A stretch of 64,000 nt of DNA from Streptomyces virginiae. Lineage in GTDB: Bacteria; Actinomycetota; Actinomycetes; Streptomycetales; Streptomycetaceae. Every line of letters begins with the position of its first letter. Position 1 is the first letter of the stretch. The stretch lies in NCBI RefSeq assembly GCF_000720455.1, contig NZ_JOAK01000003.1, forward strand, positions 62,001 to 126,000, read 5' to 3'. Below the pieces are notes generated by a model that was given only the letters and a program-made list of their open reading frames with translations, was not told where the DNA came from and made no database searches. Both the position numbers and the translations under genes were made by a program. Of this stretch, positions 51,173 to 59,952 are shown in pieces.

Positions 51173-51721
51173 ATGAGTGCTCCGACGGTCCCGACGGTCC
51201 CGACGGTCCCGACGGCCGCTTCCCCTCTTTCCGGCGCCGGCCGTCCCGGCTCGCCCGACCTCCTGCGCTCCGTCTTCCGGCAGCACGCCGCCGGAGTCGC
51301 GGTGATCACCTCCCAGGACGGCGGACGGCCGGTGGGCTTCACCGCCACCTCGCTCAACTCCGTCTCCGCCGACCCGCCGCTGCTCTCCTTCACGATCGGC
51401 ACCGGGGCCTCCAGCTGGCCCGCGGTGCGTGACAGCGAGTACCTCGGCGTCCACATACTCGGCGAGCACCAACGTGAGCTGGCGGGCCTGTTCGCGCGCA
51501 GTGGAGCCGACCGTTTCGGGCCCGCCACCGGCTGGGCCGCCGGACCGCACGGGGTTCCGGTCCTGGACGGCGTGCTGGCGTGGCTGGTGTGCCGGGTGGT
51601 GGCGAGGGTGCCCGCCGGGGAACACCGTGTGATCATCGCGCAGGCGGTCGTGGGTGACCCGGCCGGAGAGGGTCGTCCGCTGCTCTACCACCAGGGGCGC
51701 TTCAACGCGCTGCGCGACTGA
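51173..51721 (+). CDS. Flavin reductase-like FMN-binding protein
   Basis: 182 residues from ATG 51173. The N terminus is a PTV repeat from tandem 9-bp DNA units, then VFRQHAAGVAVITSQDGGRPVGFTATSLNSVSADPPLLSFTIG in segments, the HpaC/flavin reductase fold signature, SSWPAVRDSEYLGVHIL and the final GRPLLYHQGRFNAL. Supplies reduced flavin to monooxygenases. The leader peptide before it implies sulfur or cysteine control, hinting at use by a sulfonate or sulfur-scavenging monooxygenase. Confidence 0.92.
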   Translation: MSAPTVPTVPTVPTAASPLSGAGRPGSPDLLRSVFRQHAAGVAVITSQDGGRPVGFTATSLNSVSADPPLLSFTIGTGASSWPAVRDSEYLGVHILGEHQRELAGLFARSGADRFGPATGWAAGPHGVPVLDGVLAWLVCRVVARVPAGEHRVIIAQAVVGDPAGEGRPLLYHQGRFNALRD

Positions 51722-51864
51722 ATCGTCCCTGCTGGGGCGGGTCGGGCGGCGTTGGGCAGATCACAGTTCGCCGACCTTGCGACTTGGTGGGACCCAAGGT
51801 GTACTGACGAGTAACATTCCCTTCGGGGCGCGGGCCGCCCCGATCGGGATCCGCCCGACAAGGC

Positions 51865-51886
51865 GCCTATGCTGCCTGCATAAGGC
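51865..51886. promoter_or_regulatory. Inverted repeat in etfB leader
   Basis: GCCTATGC, a 5-base loop TGCCT, then GCATAAGGC: an 8-bp stem with one bulge, 36 bases before the etfB GTG. Candidate repressor site or leader hairpin. The rest of the 200-base gap shows a GC hairpin region around 51833-51852 and no gene. Confidence 0.45.
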
Positions 51887-51921
51887 GGTACACGAAAAGA
51901 CGATGCGGTAGGAGAGCCGGC

Positions 51922-52707
51922 GTGAGCCTGAGGATCGTTGTCTGTGTGAAGTACGTGCCCGACGCCACTGGCGACCGGCAGTTCACCGAGGACTTGACCG
52001 TCAACCGTGACGACGTCGACGGCCTGCTGTCGGAGCTCGACGAGTACGCCGTCGAGCAGGCGCTGCAGATCGCCGACGAGGCCGACGACGCGGAGATCAC
52101 CGTTCTGACGGTGGGTCCCGAGGACGCCAAGGACGCGCTGCGCAAGGCGCTGTCGATGGGCGCCGACAAGGCCATCCACGTCGAGGACGACGACCTCCAC
52201 GGCACGGACGTCATGGGCACCTCGCTGGTGCTCGCCAAGGCCATCGAGAAGGCCGGTTACGACCTGGTCATCACGGGCATGGCGTCCACCGACGGCACCA
52301 TGGGCGTCCTCCCGGCGATCCTTGCCGAGCGCCTGGGCGTCCCGCAGGTCACCCTGCTCTCCGAGGTCAAGGTCGAGGACGGCACCGTGACCGGCCGCCG
52401 CGACGGCGACACCGCGAGCGAGCAGCTGGAGGCCTCCCTCCCCGCGCTCGTCTCGGTGACGGACCAGTCGGGCGAGGCCCGCTACCCGTCCTTCAAGGGC
52501 ATCATGGCCGCGAAGAAGAAGCCGGTCGAGTCCTGGGACCTCGAGGACCTGGAGATCGAGGCCGACGAGGTCGGTCTGGAAGGCTCCTGGACCGCGGTGG
52601 ACTCCGCGGCGCAGCGCCCGGCGCGCACCGCCGGCACGATCGTCAAGGACGAGGGCGAGGGCGGCAAGCAGCTGGCCGAGTTCCTGGCCGGCCAGAAGTT
52701 CATCTAA
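51922..52707 (+). CDS. etfB: Electron transfer flavoprotein beta subunit
   Basis: 261 residues from GTG 51922 (AGGAGAGCC upstream). IVVCVKYVPDATGDRQF, the AMP-binding ADEADDAEITVLTVGPEDAKDALRKALSMGADKAIHV in segments, GYDLVITGMASTDGTMGVLPAILAERLGVPQ in segments, and YPSFKGIMAAKKKPVE are typical EtfB. It pairs with EtfA to carry electrons from acyl-CoA dehydrogenases to the quinone pool; two ACADs occur in the NRPS region. Confidence 0.97.
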   Translation: MSLRIVVCVKYVPDATGDRQFTEDLTVNRDDVDGLLSELDEYAVEQALQIADEADDAEITVLTVGPEDAKDALRKALSMGADKAIHVEDDDLHGTDVMGTSLVLAKAIEKAGYDLVITGMASTDGTMGVLPAILAERLGVPQVTLLSEVKVEDGTVTGRRDGDTASEQLEASLPALVSVTDQSGEARYPSFKGIMAAKKKPVESWDLEDLEIEADEVGLEGSWTAVDSAAQRPARTAGTIVKDEGEGGKQLAEFLAGQKFI

Positions 52708-52767
52708 GAGCTTCGGTCATCCCCCTCAAAGCCCCCAGACACTTCGCAATAGCAGGAGAGCAGTCCC

Positions 52768-53730
52768 ATGGCTGAAGTTCTCGTCTACGTCGACCACGTG
52801 GACGGCGCCGTCCGCAAGCCCACCCTCGAGCTGCTGACGCTGGCCCGCCGCATCGGCGAGCCCGTCGCCGTCGCCCTGGGCGCCGGTGCCGACGCCACCG
52901 CCGCGGTGCTCGCCGAGCACGGCGCGGTCAAGGTCCTCACCGCCGACGCCCCCGAGTTCACCGAGTACCTCGTCGTACCGAAGGTGGACGCGCTGCAGGC
53001 CGCGTACGAGGCCGTCTCCCCGGCCGCCGTGCTCGTCCCGTCCTCCGCCGAGGGCAAGGAGATCGCCGCCCGCCTGGCCGTGCGCATCGGCTCCGGCATC
53101 ATCACCGACGCCGTCGACCTGGAGGCGGGTGACGAGGGCCCGGTCGCGACGCAGTCGGCCTTCGCCGCCTCGTTCACCACCAAGTCCCGCGTCTCCAAGG
53201 GCACCCCGGTCATCACCGTCAAGCCGAACTCGGCTCCGGTCGAGGCCGCTCCGGCCGCCGGCGCCGTCGAGGCGCTCGCCGTCACCTTCGGCGCCCTGGC
53301 CACCGGTACCAAGGTCACCGGCCGCACCCCGCGCGAGTCGACCGGCCGTCCCGAGCTGACCGAGGCCGCGATCGTGGTCTCCGGCGGCCGCGGCGTCAAC
53401 GGTGCCGAGAACTTCGGCATCATCGAGGCCCTCGCGGACTCCCTCGGCGCGGCCGTCGGCGCCTCGCGCGCCGCCGTCGACGCCGGCTGGTACCCGCACA
53501 CCAACCAGGTCGGCCAGACCGGCAAGTCGGTCTCCCCGCAGCTCTACATCGCCTCCGGCATCTCGGGCGCGATCCAGCACCGGGCCGGCATGCAGACCTC
53601 GAAGACCATCGTGGCCATCAACAAGGACGCCGAGGCCCCGATCTTCGACCTCGTCGACTACGGCGTGGTCGGCGACCTCTTCGCGGTCGTCCCGCAGCTG
53701 ACCGACGAGATCAAGGCGCGCAAGGGCTGA
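52768..53730 (+). CDS. etfA: Electron transfer flavoprotein alpha subunit
   Basis: 320 residues from ATG 52768 (AGGAGAGC upstream), 60 bases after etfB. The C-terminal FAD domain holds [39 protein letters not shown] in segments, [25 protein letters not shown] and [25 protein letters not shown], all canonical. Forms the EtfAB heterodimer. Confidence 0.97.
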   Translation: MAEVLVYVDHVDGAVRKPTLELLTLARRIGEPVAVALGAGADATAAVLAEHGAVKVLTADAPEFTEYLVVPKVDALQAAYEAVSPAAVLVPSSAEGKEIAARLAVRIGSGIITDAVDLEAGDEGPVATQSAFAASFTTKSRVSKGTPVITVKPNSAPVEAAPAAGAVEALAVTFGALATGTKVTGRTPRESTGRPELTEAAIVVSGGRGVNGAENFGIIEALADSLGAAVGASRAAVDAGWYPHTNQVGQTGKSVSPQLYIASGISGAIQHRAGMQTSKTIVAINKDAEAPIFDLVDYGVVGDLFAVVPQLTDEIKARKG

Positions 53731-53768
53731 CCGCCTGACCTGCGTTTCTCTTCGTAGTACCGCTTCTC

Positions 53769-53803
53769 CGGGGCCGTGTGGTGATTCTCACCGCGCGGCC
53801 CCG
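53769..53803 (+). terminator. Terminator after etfBA
   Basis: CGGGGCCG (53769-53776) with CGGCCCCG (53796-53803), the inner part continuing as GGTGA against TCACC around a TTC loop, so nearly the whole 35 bases pair. It starts 39 bases past the etfA stop, followed by GAGTCGTTTGT. Confidence 0.85.
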
Positions 53804-53881
53804 AGTCGTTTGTCCCGGGCGGCCGAGGGACCATTGACGGAGCGGAACCGCGTGACTAAATTCTGCTATGCGGATCTAAGC

Positions 53882-53896
53882 TTCCGTGAAGCGGAA
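53882..53896. promoter_or_regulatory. Palindrome before DUF6986 gene
   Basis: TTCCG-TGAAG-CGGAA, a perfect 5-5-5 palindrome ending 16 bases before the start codon, overlapping the leader just ahead of the GAGGAGAG ribosome site. The shape fits IclR- or similar dimeric repressors; no such regulator is adjacent (a LacI gene follows at 55.3 kb). Confidence 0.55.
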
Positions 53897-53912
53897 AAGA
53901 GGAGAGTGTACG

Positions 53913-55211
53913 ATGGGTCAGCAGGAGAAGGTGGCGACGAGCCTCGCAGGCGCGGTCAGCGAGGGCATCAGCGCCTCCCTCGCGCCGGTGGACGCGGAGC
54001 TCGCGCGCCACTACCCGGGCGACCCCGGCACCCGGCAGCCCATCCACACCGTCTACGTGCCCGGTGACGTCTTCGCCGCGGACACCATCCGCTCGTGGGG
54101 CGACCAGGCCCTGGCCGCGCTCGACGAGCACGCCCCGGACGCCGCCACCTTCGCCAAGGTCCTCGGCATCTCCGACGACCTGGCCGTACCGGTCTACGAC
54201 CGCGTCCGCGCCAAGCTCCTGCGCGAGCCCGTCGAGGACCTCCGCGTCGACTTCGAGGACGGCTTCGGCGTCCGCTCCGACGAGGAGGAGGACCAGGCCG
54301 CGGCCCGCGCCGCCCGCCTCGTCTCGGAGGCCTTCTCCAACGGCACGAACGCGCCGTACATGGGCATCCGCATGAAGTGCATGGAATCCAACGTCCGCGA
54401 CCGCGGCATCCGCACCACGGACATCTTCCTCTCCGGCCTGCTGGAGCACGGCGGCCTGCCCGAGGGTCTCGTCCTCACGCTCCCGAAGGTCACCTACGCC
54501 GAGCAGGTCAGCGCCTTCGTCAAGCTGCTGGAGGCCTTCGAGAGCACCCGCGGCCTGCGCCCGGGCCGGATCGGCTTCGAGATCCAGATCGAGACCAGCC
54601 AGTCCATCCTGGCCTCCGACGGCACCGCCACCGTCGCCCGGATGATCGAGGCGTCCAAGGGCCGCGCCACCGGCCTGCACTACGGCACCTTCGACTACAG
54701 CGCCTGCGTCGGCGTGTCCGCCGCGTACCAGGCCAGCGACCACCCCGCCGCCGACCACGCGAAGGCGATCATGCAGGTCGCGGCCGCCGGCACCGGCGTA
54801 CGCGTCTCCGACGGCTCCACCAACGTGCTGCCGATCGGCACCACCGAGAAGGTCCACGAGGGCTGGAAGCTCCACTACGGCCTCACCCGCCGCGCCCTGG
54901 CCCGTGCCTACTACCAGGGCTGGGACATGCACCCGGCGCACCTGCCCACCCGCTACGCGGCCGTCTTCACCTTCTACCGCGAGGGCCTGGAGGCCGCCGC
55001 CGCGCGCCTGAAGGCGTACGTGGCCAAGATCGAGGGCGACGTGATGGACGAGCCGGCCACCGCCAAGGCCCTGGCCGGGTACCTGGTCCGCGGCCTCGAC
55101 TGCGGCGCGGTGGGCGCCGACGAGGTCACCGCCCTGACCGGTCTGACCCGCGCCGAACTCGACGCCTTCGCCATCCCGCGCCGCTCGGCGACCCTGACGG
55201 CGACCGCCTGA
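53913..55211 (+). CDS. DUF6986/HpcH-HpaI-like aldolase family protein
   Basis: 432 residues from ATG 53913. LRVDFEDGFGVRSDEEEDQAA carries the acidic metal site of the CitE/HpcH-type TIM barrels, with IGFEIQIETSQSIL (Glu ligand), TGLHYGTFDYSACVGVS and GWDMHPAHLPTRY as further barrel strands. It probably cleaves or condenses an oxo-acid or hydroxyacyl substrate in a metal-dependent way. The family name DUF6986 is by recall. Monocistronic, ended by a strong hairpin. Confidence 0.85.
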   Translation: MGQQEKVATSLAGAVSEGISASLAPVDAELARHYPGDPGTRQPIHTVYVPGDVFAADTIRSWGDQALAALDEHAPDAATFAKVLGISDDLAVPVYDRVRAKLLREPVEDLRVDFEDGFGVRSDEEEDQAAARAARLVSEAFSNGTNAPYMGIRMKCMESNVRDRGIRTTDIFLSGLLEHGGLPEGLVLTLPKVTYAEQVSAFVKLLEAFESTRGLRPGRIGFEIQIETSQSILASDGTATVARMIEASKGRATGLHYGTFDYSACVGVSAAYQASDHPAADHAKAIMQVAAAGTGVRVSDGSTNVLPIGTTEKVHEGWKLHYGLTRRALARAYYQGWDMHPAHLPTRYAAVFTFYREGLEAAAARLKAYVAKIEGDVMDEPATAKALAGYLVRGLDCGAVGADEVTALTGLTRAELDAFAIPRRSATLTATA

Positions 55212-55226
55212 CTCCCGAACCCCATC

Positions 55227-55256
55227 GGCCCGGCCCCGTTCTCCCGGGGCCGGGCC
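55227..55256. terminator. Bidirectional terminator
   Basis: GGCCCGGCCCCG (55227-55238) and CGGGGCCGGGCC (55245-55256), a perfect 12-bp stem with a 6-base loop TTCTCC, between the convergent DUF6986 and LacI genes. Confidence 0.9.
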
Positions 55257-55274
55257 GTCGGCGTGGGCGGGGGG

Positions 55275-56312
55275 TCAGACCGCCGGCGGGAGTTCGCCCG
55301 AGCCGCGGGGGATGAGGCGGGTGGGGAGTTCGGTGCGGGACGGGGGGAGCCCGGCTCCGGCCAGGCGCTGGAAGAGGCGGTCCGTGGCCACCCGGCCCAG
55401 CGCCGCCGGGTCCTGGGCGACCACCGTGACGCCAGGCCGCAGCAGGTCCGCCAGCTCGAAGTCGTCGAAGCCGACCAGGGCCACCGGGCGCTCCAGCGCG
55501 GCCAGGACCCGTACCACCGTGACCGTCACCCGGTTGTTCCCCGCGAAGACTGCGGTCACCGGCTCCGGGCCCGCGAGCATCGACCTGGCCGCCGCCGCGA
55601 CCCGGTCGGGGTCCGTCGAGCCGAGCGAGACCCAGGATCCGGCCACGGCGAGGCCCGCCTCCGCCATGGCCGCGCGGTAGCCGCGCAGGCGCTCCGTCGC
55701 CGTGTGGATGCGGGGGTGGTCCCCGATGAAACCGATCCGGCGGTGGCCGCCCGCGATCAGGTGGGCGACGCCGCCGAGGGCCCCGCCGAAGTTGTCCGAC
55801 AGCACCACGTCGGCGTCGATCCCGCCGGCCGGCCGGTCCACGAACACCGTGGCCACCCCCGCCCGCATCTCCGGCTCCAGGTAACGGTGGTCGTTCCCGG
55901 CCGGGATCACGATCAGGCCGTCCACCCGGCGGGCGCACAGCGCGAGCGCCAACTCCCGCTCCCGGTCCGGGTCCTCGGCGCTGGAACCGTTGATGAGCAG
56001 CGCCCCGTGCGCGCGGGCCACCTCCTCCACGGCCCGGTTCAGTGGACCGTAGAAGGGGTCGGCGAGGTCCTCCAGGACCAGGCCGACCGTGGCGGTACGG
56101 CCCTTGCGCAGCACGCGTGCGCTGTCGTTGCGGCGGAAGCCAAGGGCCTCGATGGCCTCCAGGACCCGCTTCTCCGTCTCGGGGGTGACGCCCGGCTCGC
56201 CGTTCACCACCCGGGACACCGTCTTGAGGCCGACGCCCGCCTGGGCCGCCACGTCCTTCATGGTCGGCCGGTTGCCGTAGCGGGGGTCGGACGTGCGGCG
56301 GTTGTGGGGCAC
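55275..56312 (-). CDS. LacI family transcriptional regulator
   Basis: 345 residues from GTG 56312. HTH: PTMKDVAAQAGVGLKTVSRVVNGEPGVTPETEKRV in segments; hinge IEALGFRRNDSARVLRKGRT; sugar-binding domain with GLVLEDLADPFYGPL and DGLIVIPAG, and the later FAGNNRVTVTVVRVL and VALVGFDDFELADLL. The N terminus is slightly long. It probably represses a sugar or organic-acid gene; no transporter is adjacent, so the target is unknown. Confidence 0.93.
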   Translation of the reverse strand: MPHNRRTSDPRYGNRPTMKDVAAQAGVGLKTVSRVVNGEPGVTPETEKRVLEAIEALGFRRNDSARVLRKGRTATVGLVLEDLADPFYGPLNRAVEEVARAHGALLINGSSAEDPDRERELALALCARRVDGLIVIPAGNDHRYLEPEMRAGVATVFVDRPAGGIDADVVLSDNFGGALGGVAHLIAGGHRRIGFIGDHPRIHTATERLRGYRAAMAEAGLAVAGSWVSLGSTDPDRVAAAARSMLAGPEPVTAVFAGNNRVTVTVVRVLAALERPVALVGFDDFELADLLRPGVTVVAQDPAALGRVATDRLFQRLAGAGLPPSRTELPTRLIPRGSGELPPAV

Positions 56313-56458
56313 GGTCGTGAATCCTCCCTGGTACTCGGGCGAGCGTGCGGGCTCGTGACCTTGAGGATAAGCACTCGGCCGATAGTGAGGTTTTCGTGGC
56401 AGGGTGGGGCGGGCAAGCCACTGGGGGCTCCGGACGAGCCATGGGGAGAGGGGTAGAC

Positions 56459-57496
56459 GTGATTGTCTGGATCAACGGCACGTTCAGCGCCGGGAAGACC
56501 AGCACGGCCCGTGAACTGACCGCAATCCTCCCGGACAGCACCCTGTTCGACCCGGAGTTCATCGGCGACGCGCTGCGGGTGCTGCTGCCGCCCAAGCGGC
56601 TGGCGGAGGTCACCGACTACCAGGACCTGCCGAGTTGGCGGCGGCTGGTCGTGGACACGGCCGCGGCGATGCTCGCGGAAGTGGGCGGGGTACTCGTGGT
56701 CCCGATGACGCTGCTGCGCCAGGACTACCGGGACGAGATCTTCGGCGGGCTGGCGGCGCGGCGCATCCCGGTGCGGCACGTGCTGCTCGCCCCTGCGGAA
56801 ACGATCCTTCGGGAGCGGACAGCGACCCGCACCGAGCCCGGGGACCCGCAGGACGTGGACCTGCGGGTCCGGCAGTGGGCCTACGACCACATCCCGGCCT
56901 ACCAGGAGGCGCTCGGCTGGCTCACCGGCGACGCGCACGTCATCGACAACGGGACCCTGACCGTCCGCGAAACCGCCGAGCGGATCGCCGAAGCCGTCCG
57001 CTCGGAGACCGCCCGGGTCTGCGACATCGTGCAGACCCCGGAGCCCACGCGGGAGACGGTCGCCGCCGGGGTGCTGCTCTTCGACGAGCAGGACCGGGTG
57101 CTGCTGGTGGACCCGACGTACAAGGCGGGCTGGGAGTTCCCGGGAGGCGTTGTCGAAGCCGGCGAGGCACCCGCGTGCGCCGGCGTACGGGAGGTCGCGG
57201 AGGAACTGGGCCTCGTCCTGGACCGGACGCCCGGGCTCCTCGTGGTCGACTGGGAACGCCCGCAGCCCCCCGGCTTCGGAGGGCTGCGCCTGCTCTTCGA
57301 CGGCGGCCGCCTCACGCCCGAGACGGCCGCCCGCCTCCGGCTGCCGGGCCCCGAACTGCGGGCCTGGCGCTTCGTGACGGAGGCCGAGGCCGCGGAACTC
57401 CTGCCACAGCACCGCTACGAACGCCTGCGCTGGGCCCTGCGCGCCCGCGAACGCGGCCGCCCCCTCTACCTGGAGGCGGGCGTCCCCACCGGCTGA
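56459..57496 (+). CDS. TmrB-like P-loop ATPase fused to Nudix hydrolase
   Basis: 345 residues from GTG 56459 (GAGAGGGG upstream). Residues 1-190 are a P-loop kinase-like domain: VIVWINGTFSAGKTSTAREL (Walker A 7-15) with LFDPEFIGDALRVLL and DLPSWRRLVVDTAAAML, resembling TmrB (tunicamycin resistance) proteins. Residues about 205-345 are a Nudix domain with the complete box GGVVEAGEAPACAGV then REVAEELGL (GX5EX7REUXEEXGU). Both domains look complete. Substrates could be a nucleotide-sugar-like antibiotic or a modified nucleotide; the fusion suggests sequential handling of one ligand. Confidence 0.9.
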   Translation: MIVWINGTFSAGKTSTARELTAILPDSTLFDPEFIGDALRVLLPPKRLAEVTDYQDLPSWRRLVVDTAAAMLAEVGGVLVVPMTLLRQDYRDEIFGGLAARRIPVRHVLLAPAETILRERTATRTEPGDPQDVDLRVRQWAYDHIPAYQEALGWLTGDAHVIDNGTLTVRETAERIAEAVRSETARVCDIVQTPEPTRETVAAGVLLFDEQDRVLLVDPTYKAGWEFPGGVVEAGEAPACAGVREVAEELGLVLDRTPGLLVVDWERPQPPGFGGLRLLFDGGRLTPETAARLRLPGPELRAWRFVTEAEAAELLPQHRYERLRWALRARERGRPLYLEAGVPTG

Positions 57497-57560
57497 GGTG
57501 GTTGCTGCCCATGGCCCGGTTCGCCTCCGGGGCGCCCGGTGCCGGCTCACTGGCCCGCGG

Positions 57561-58256
57561 TCAGGCAGGGGTGTCGGCGGCGGCCTCGGCCAGGGCGGAG
57601 GCGGTGGCCACCGTGAGGGGATCGCCGTGGCCGAAGCAGGCGACCGACGGTTCGAGCCCGGCCAGCCGCCGGAACGACTCGATCGCCCTGACGCGGTCGA
57701 CGTTGAAGACACCCAGCATCAGCGGGCCGACGGCGGCGACGCAGTCACCCGCGAACAGCACACCGTGGCGCGGCAGGTGGATGCCGATGCTGCCGTCGGT
57801 GTGGCCCGGGGCGTGGACGACGTACGCCCCGTCCCCGAAGCCCAGCTCGTCCCCGTCCTCCAGCTCGCGGTCGACCGGGGTGGGCGGGGCCTCGGGAACG
57901 GTCAGGCCGTGCGCGTACAAGGGGATCTCCCAGTCCAGGAGCACCGGTTCGGGAACGGGCCGCTCGCCCCGGATCACGGGCGCGTCCAGCCGGTGCGCGA
58001 GCACCCGGGCCCCCCAGCGGGCGGCGAGTTCACCGGCCGCGCCCACGTGGTCGCGGTGGCAGTGCGTGAGGACGATCCGCTCAAGCCGCTCGGGGAGCAA
58101 CCCGAGGGAACGTATCGCCCCTTCGATCGCCGCCGCTGATCCGGCGTTGCCCGCGTCGACGAGGGTGAGCGCTCCGCCGTCCTGCCAGAGGTACGCCTGG
58201 CCGATGGGGAAGCGGAGCATGTGGAGCCGGTTCGGGAGCACTTCGACGAGATCCAT
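57561..58256 (-). CDS. Metallo-beta-lactamase fold hydrolase
   Basis: 231 residues from ATG 58256, no clear ribosome site. LTHCHRDHVGAAGELA is the HxHxDH zinc motif; HAPGHTDGSIGIHLP and VLFAGDCVAAVG provide the further His and Asp, and ACFGHGDPL the final His. The binuclear-zinc fold is complete. Glyoxalase II/lactonase-like or other ester hydrolase; substrate unknown. Confidence 0.92.
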   Translation of the reverse strand: MDLVEVLPNRLHMLRFPIGQAYLWQDGGALTLVDAGNAGSAAAIEGAIRSLGLLPERLERIVLTHCHRDHVGAAGELAARWGARVLAHRLDAPVIRGERPVPEPVLLDWEIPLYAHGLTVPEAPPTPVDRELEDGDELGFGDGAYVVHAPGHTDGSIGIHLPRHGVLFAGDCVAAVGPLMLGVFNVDRVRAIESFRRLAGLEPSVACFGHGDPLTVATASALAEAAADTPA

Positions 58257-58313
58257 ACGGTGAACGTACGGACGGTCCGCCGCCCCGGGCACGCGACTTC
58301 ACCGTCAGCGGAG

Positions 58314-58344
58314 TACGCCCAGGGCACACTGCGCCCTGGGCGTA
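58314..58344 (-). terminator. Terminator after M20 dipeptidase gene
   Basis: TACGCCCAGGGC (58314-58325) and GCCCTGGGCGTA (58333-58344), a perfect 12-bp stem with a 7-base loop, about 60 bases past the dipeptidase stop on the minus strand. Confidence 0.85.
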
Positions 58345-58405
58345 AACGGAGCGGCGCGTACCGGGCCGGCGGGTGCCGGGCCGACGCGTACCGGGTCCGG
58401 CCGGA

Positions 58406-59770
58406 TCAGGCGCGCTTGGACTCCGCGTAGTTGACGAGGAAGAGGGCCTCGGCCACCGACAGGCGCTCCAGCTCCTCCGGCGACACGCTCTCGTTGACCG
58501 CGTGGATCTGCGCCTCCGGCTCGCTCAGCCCGATCAGCAGCATCTCCGCCTGCGGGTACAGCGACGTCAGCGTGTTGCACAGCGGGATCGACCCGCCCAT
58601 GCCGCTGATCTGCATCTCCTGGCCGGGGTAGGCGGCCTCCAGGGCCGTGCGCATCGACGCGTACGCCGGGCTGTCGGTGTCCGCCTGGAACGGCTGGCCC
58701 TGGCCGACCACCTCCAGTTCGAGACGCGCCTTCCACGGCGTGTGCGCCTCCAGGTGGGCCTGGAGCAGCTTGATCGCCTCGCCGGTGTCCACGCCCGGCG
58801 GCACGCGCAGGCTGATCAGCGCGCCGGCGCTCGCGTGCACGGACGGCGTCGCGCCGACGACCGGGGGGCAGTCGATGCCGAGCACGGTGACGGCCGGGCG
58901 GGCCCACAGGCGGTCGGCGATGGTGCCCTCGCCGATCAGCTCGACGCCGTCCAGCACCTTCGCGTCGGTGCGGAAGTCCGCCTCCGGGTACTGCAGGCCC
59001 TCCCACACCTCGTCCGAGGCGAGGCCGTCGACGGTCGTGGAACCGTCCGCGGCGCGCAGCGAGTCGAGCACGCGGATCAGCGCGGCCAGCGCGTCGGGCG
59101 CGGCACCGCCGAACATGCCGGAGTGCAGGTTGCCGCCCAGCGTGTCGATCTTCACCTTGAGCAGGCACATGCCGCGCAGGGTGGCGGTCACCGTCGGCAG
59201 GCCGAGGCGGAAGTTGCCCGCGTCGCCGATGACGATGGTGTCGGCGGTCAGCAGCTCCGGGTGCGCCTCCGCGTACTGCTGGAGACCGCCGGTGCCCTGC
59301 TCCTCCGAGCCCTCGACGATCACCTTCACGCTCACCGGCACACCGCCGTTGGCCTTCAGGGCGCGCAGCGCCAGCAGGTGCATGATGAACCCGCCCTTGC
59401 AGTCGGCCGCGCCGCGCCCGTACCAGCGACCGTCGCGTTCGGTCAGCTCGAAGGCCGGGGAGATCCAGGCGTCGTCGTCCAGCGGCGGCTGCACGTCGTA
59501 GTGCGCGTACAGCAGTACGGTCGGCGCGCCCTCGGGGCCGGGCAGGAAGCCGTACACGGACTGCGTGCCGTCGGGGGTGTCGAGCAGAGCCACGTCCCGG
59601 AAGCCCTCGACGCGCAGGGCGTCGGCCACCCAGTTCGCCGCGGCCTCGCTCTCGCTGCGGGGGAACTGCGCCCAGTCCGCCACCGACTGGAAGGCCACCA
59701 GCTCGGTCAGCTCCTGCTTGGCGCGGGGCATCATCGAGGCGATGGTCTCGGCGATCGGATTCTGGGACAT
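58406..59770 (-). CDS. M20 family dipeptidase
   Basis: 454 residues from ATG 59770 (AAAAGGAGC upstream). Zinc motifs: LLYAHYDVQPP, YGRGAADCKGGF (bridging Asp), VIVEGSEEQGTGGL (Glu-Glu), IVIGDAGNF, and a late zinc His in LSEPEAQIHAVNES. The dimerization domain has LGGNLHSGMFGG. Hydrolyses dipeptides such as carnosine-like or Xaa-Xaa substrates, cytosolic. It is divergent from the geranylgeranyl-reductase-type gene across a long perfect palindrome. Confidence 0.94.
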   Translation of the reverse strand: MSQNPIAETIASMMPRAKQELTELVAFQSVADWAQFPRSESEAAANWVADALRVEGFRDVALLDTPDGTQSVYGFLPGPEGAPTVLLYAHYDVQPPLDDDAWISPAFELTERDGRWYGRGAADCKGGFIMHLLALRALKANGGVPVSVKVIVEGSEEQGTGGLQQYAEAHPELLTADTIVIGDAGNFRLGLPTVTATLRGMCLLKVKIDTLGGNLHSGMFGGAAPDALAALIRVLDSLRAADGSTTVDGLASDEVWEGLQYPEADFRTDAKVLDGVELIGEGTIADRLWARPAVTVLGIDCPPVVGATPSVHASAGALISLRVPPGVDTGEAIKLLQAHLEAHTPWKARLELEVVGQGQPFQADTDSPAYASMRTALEAAYPGQEMQISGMGGSIPLCNTLTSLYPQAEMLLIGLSEPEAQIHAVNESVSPEELERLSVAEALFLVNYAESKRA

Positions 59771-59808
59771 GGGCACGCTCCTTTTGGGTGCGACGTTGTA
59801 TCCGTGTA

Positions 59809-59834
59809 CGCATCCCGCGCATGCGCGGGATGCG
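59809..59834. promoter_or_regulatory. Perfect 26-bp palindrome in divergent gap
   Basis: Half sequence CGCATCCCGCGCA (59809-59821) is followed immediately by its exact complement to 59834, with no spacer. It lies 39-64 bases upstream of the dipeptidase start and 119-144 before the rightward flavoprotein start, in a 182-base gap. Either an operator for a dimeric or tetrameric regulator or a cruciform/hairpin in the dipeptidase leader. Confidence 0.8.
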
Positions 59835-59952
59835 CGTATGCCGGGTGCGGCGAAAAGACGGTCCGATCTTCGCACAGCAGGGTGGGGCGGCGTCTCGCCG
59901 TAGGATTTCACCGGCATCGGAGCAACCGGGTGATCAGGAGCAGCAACACATC

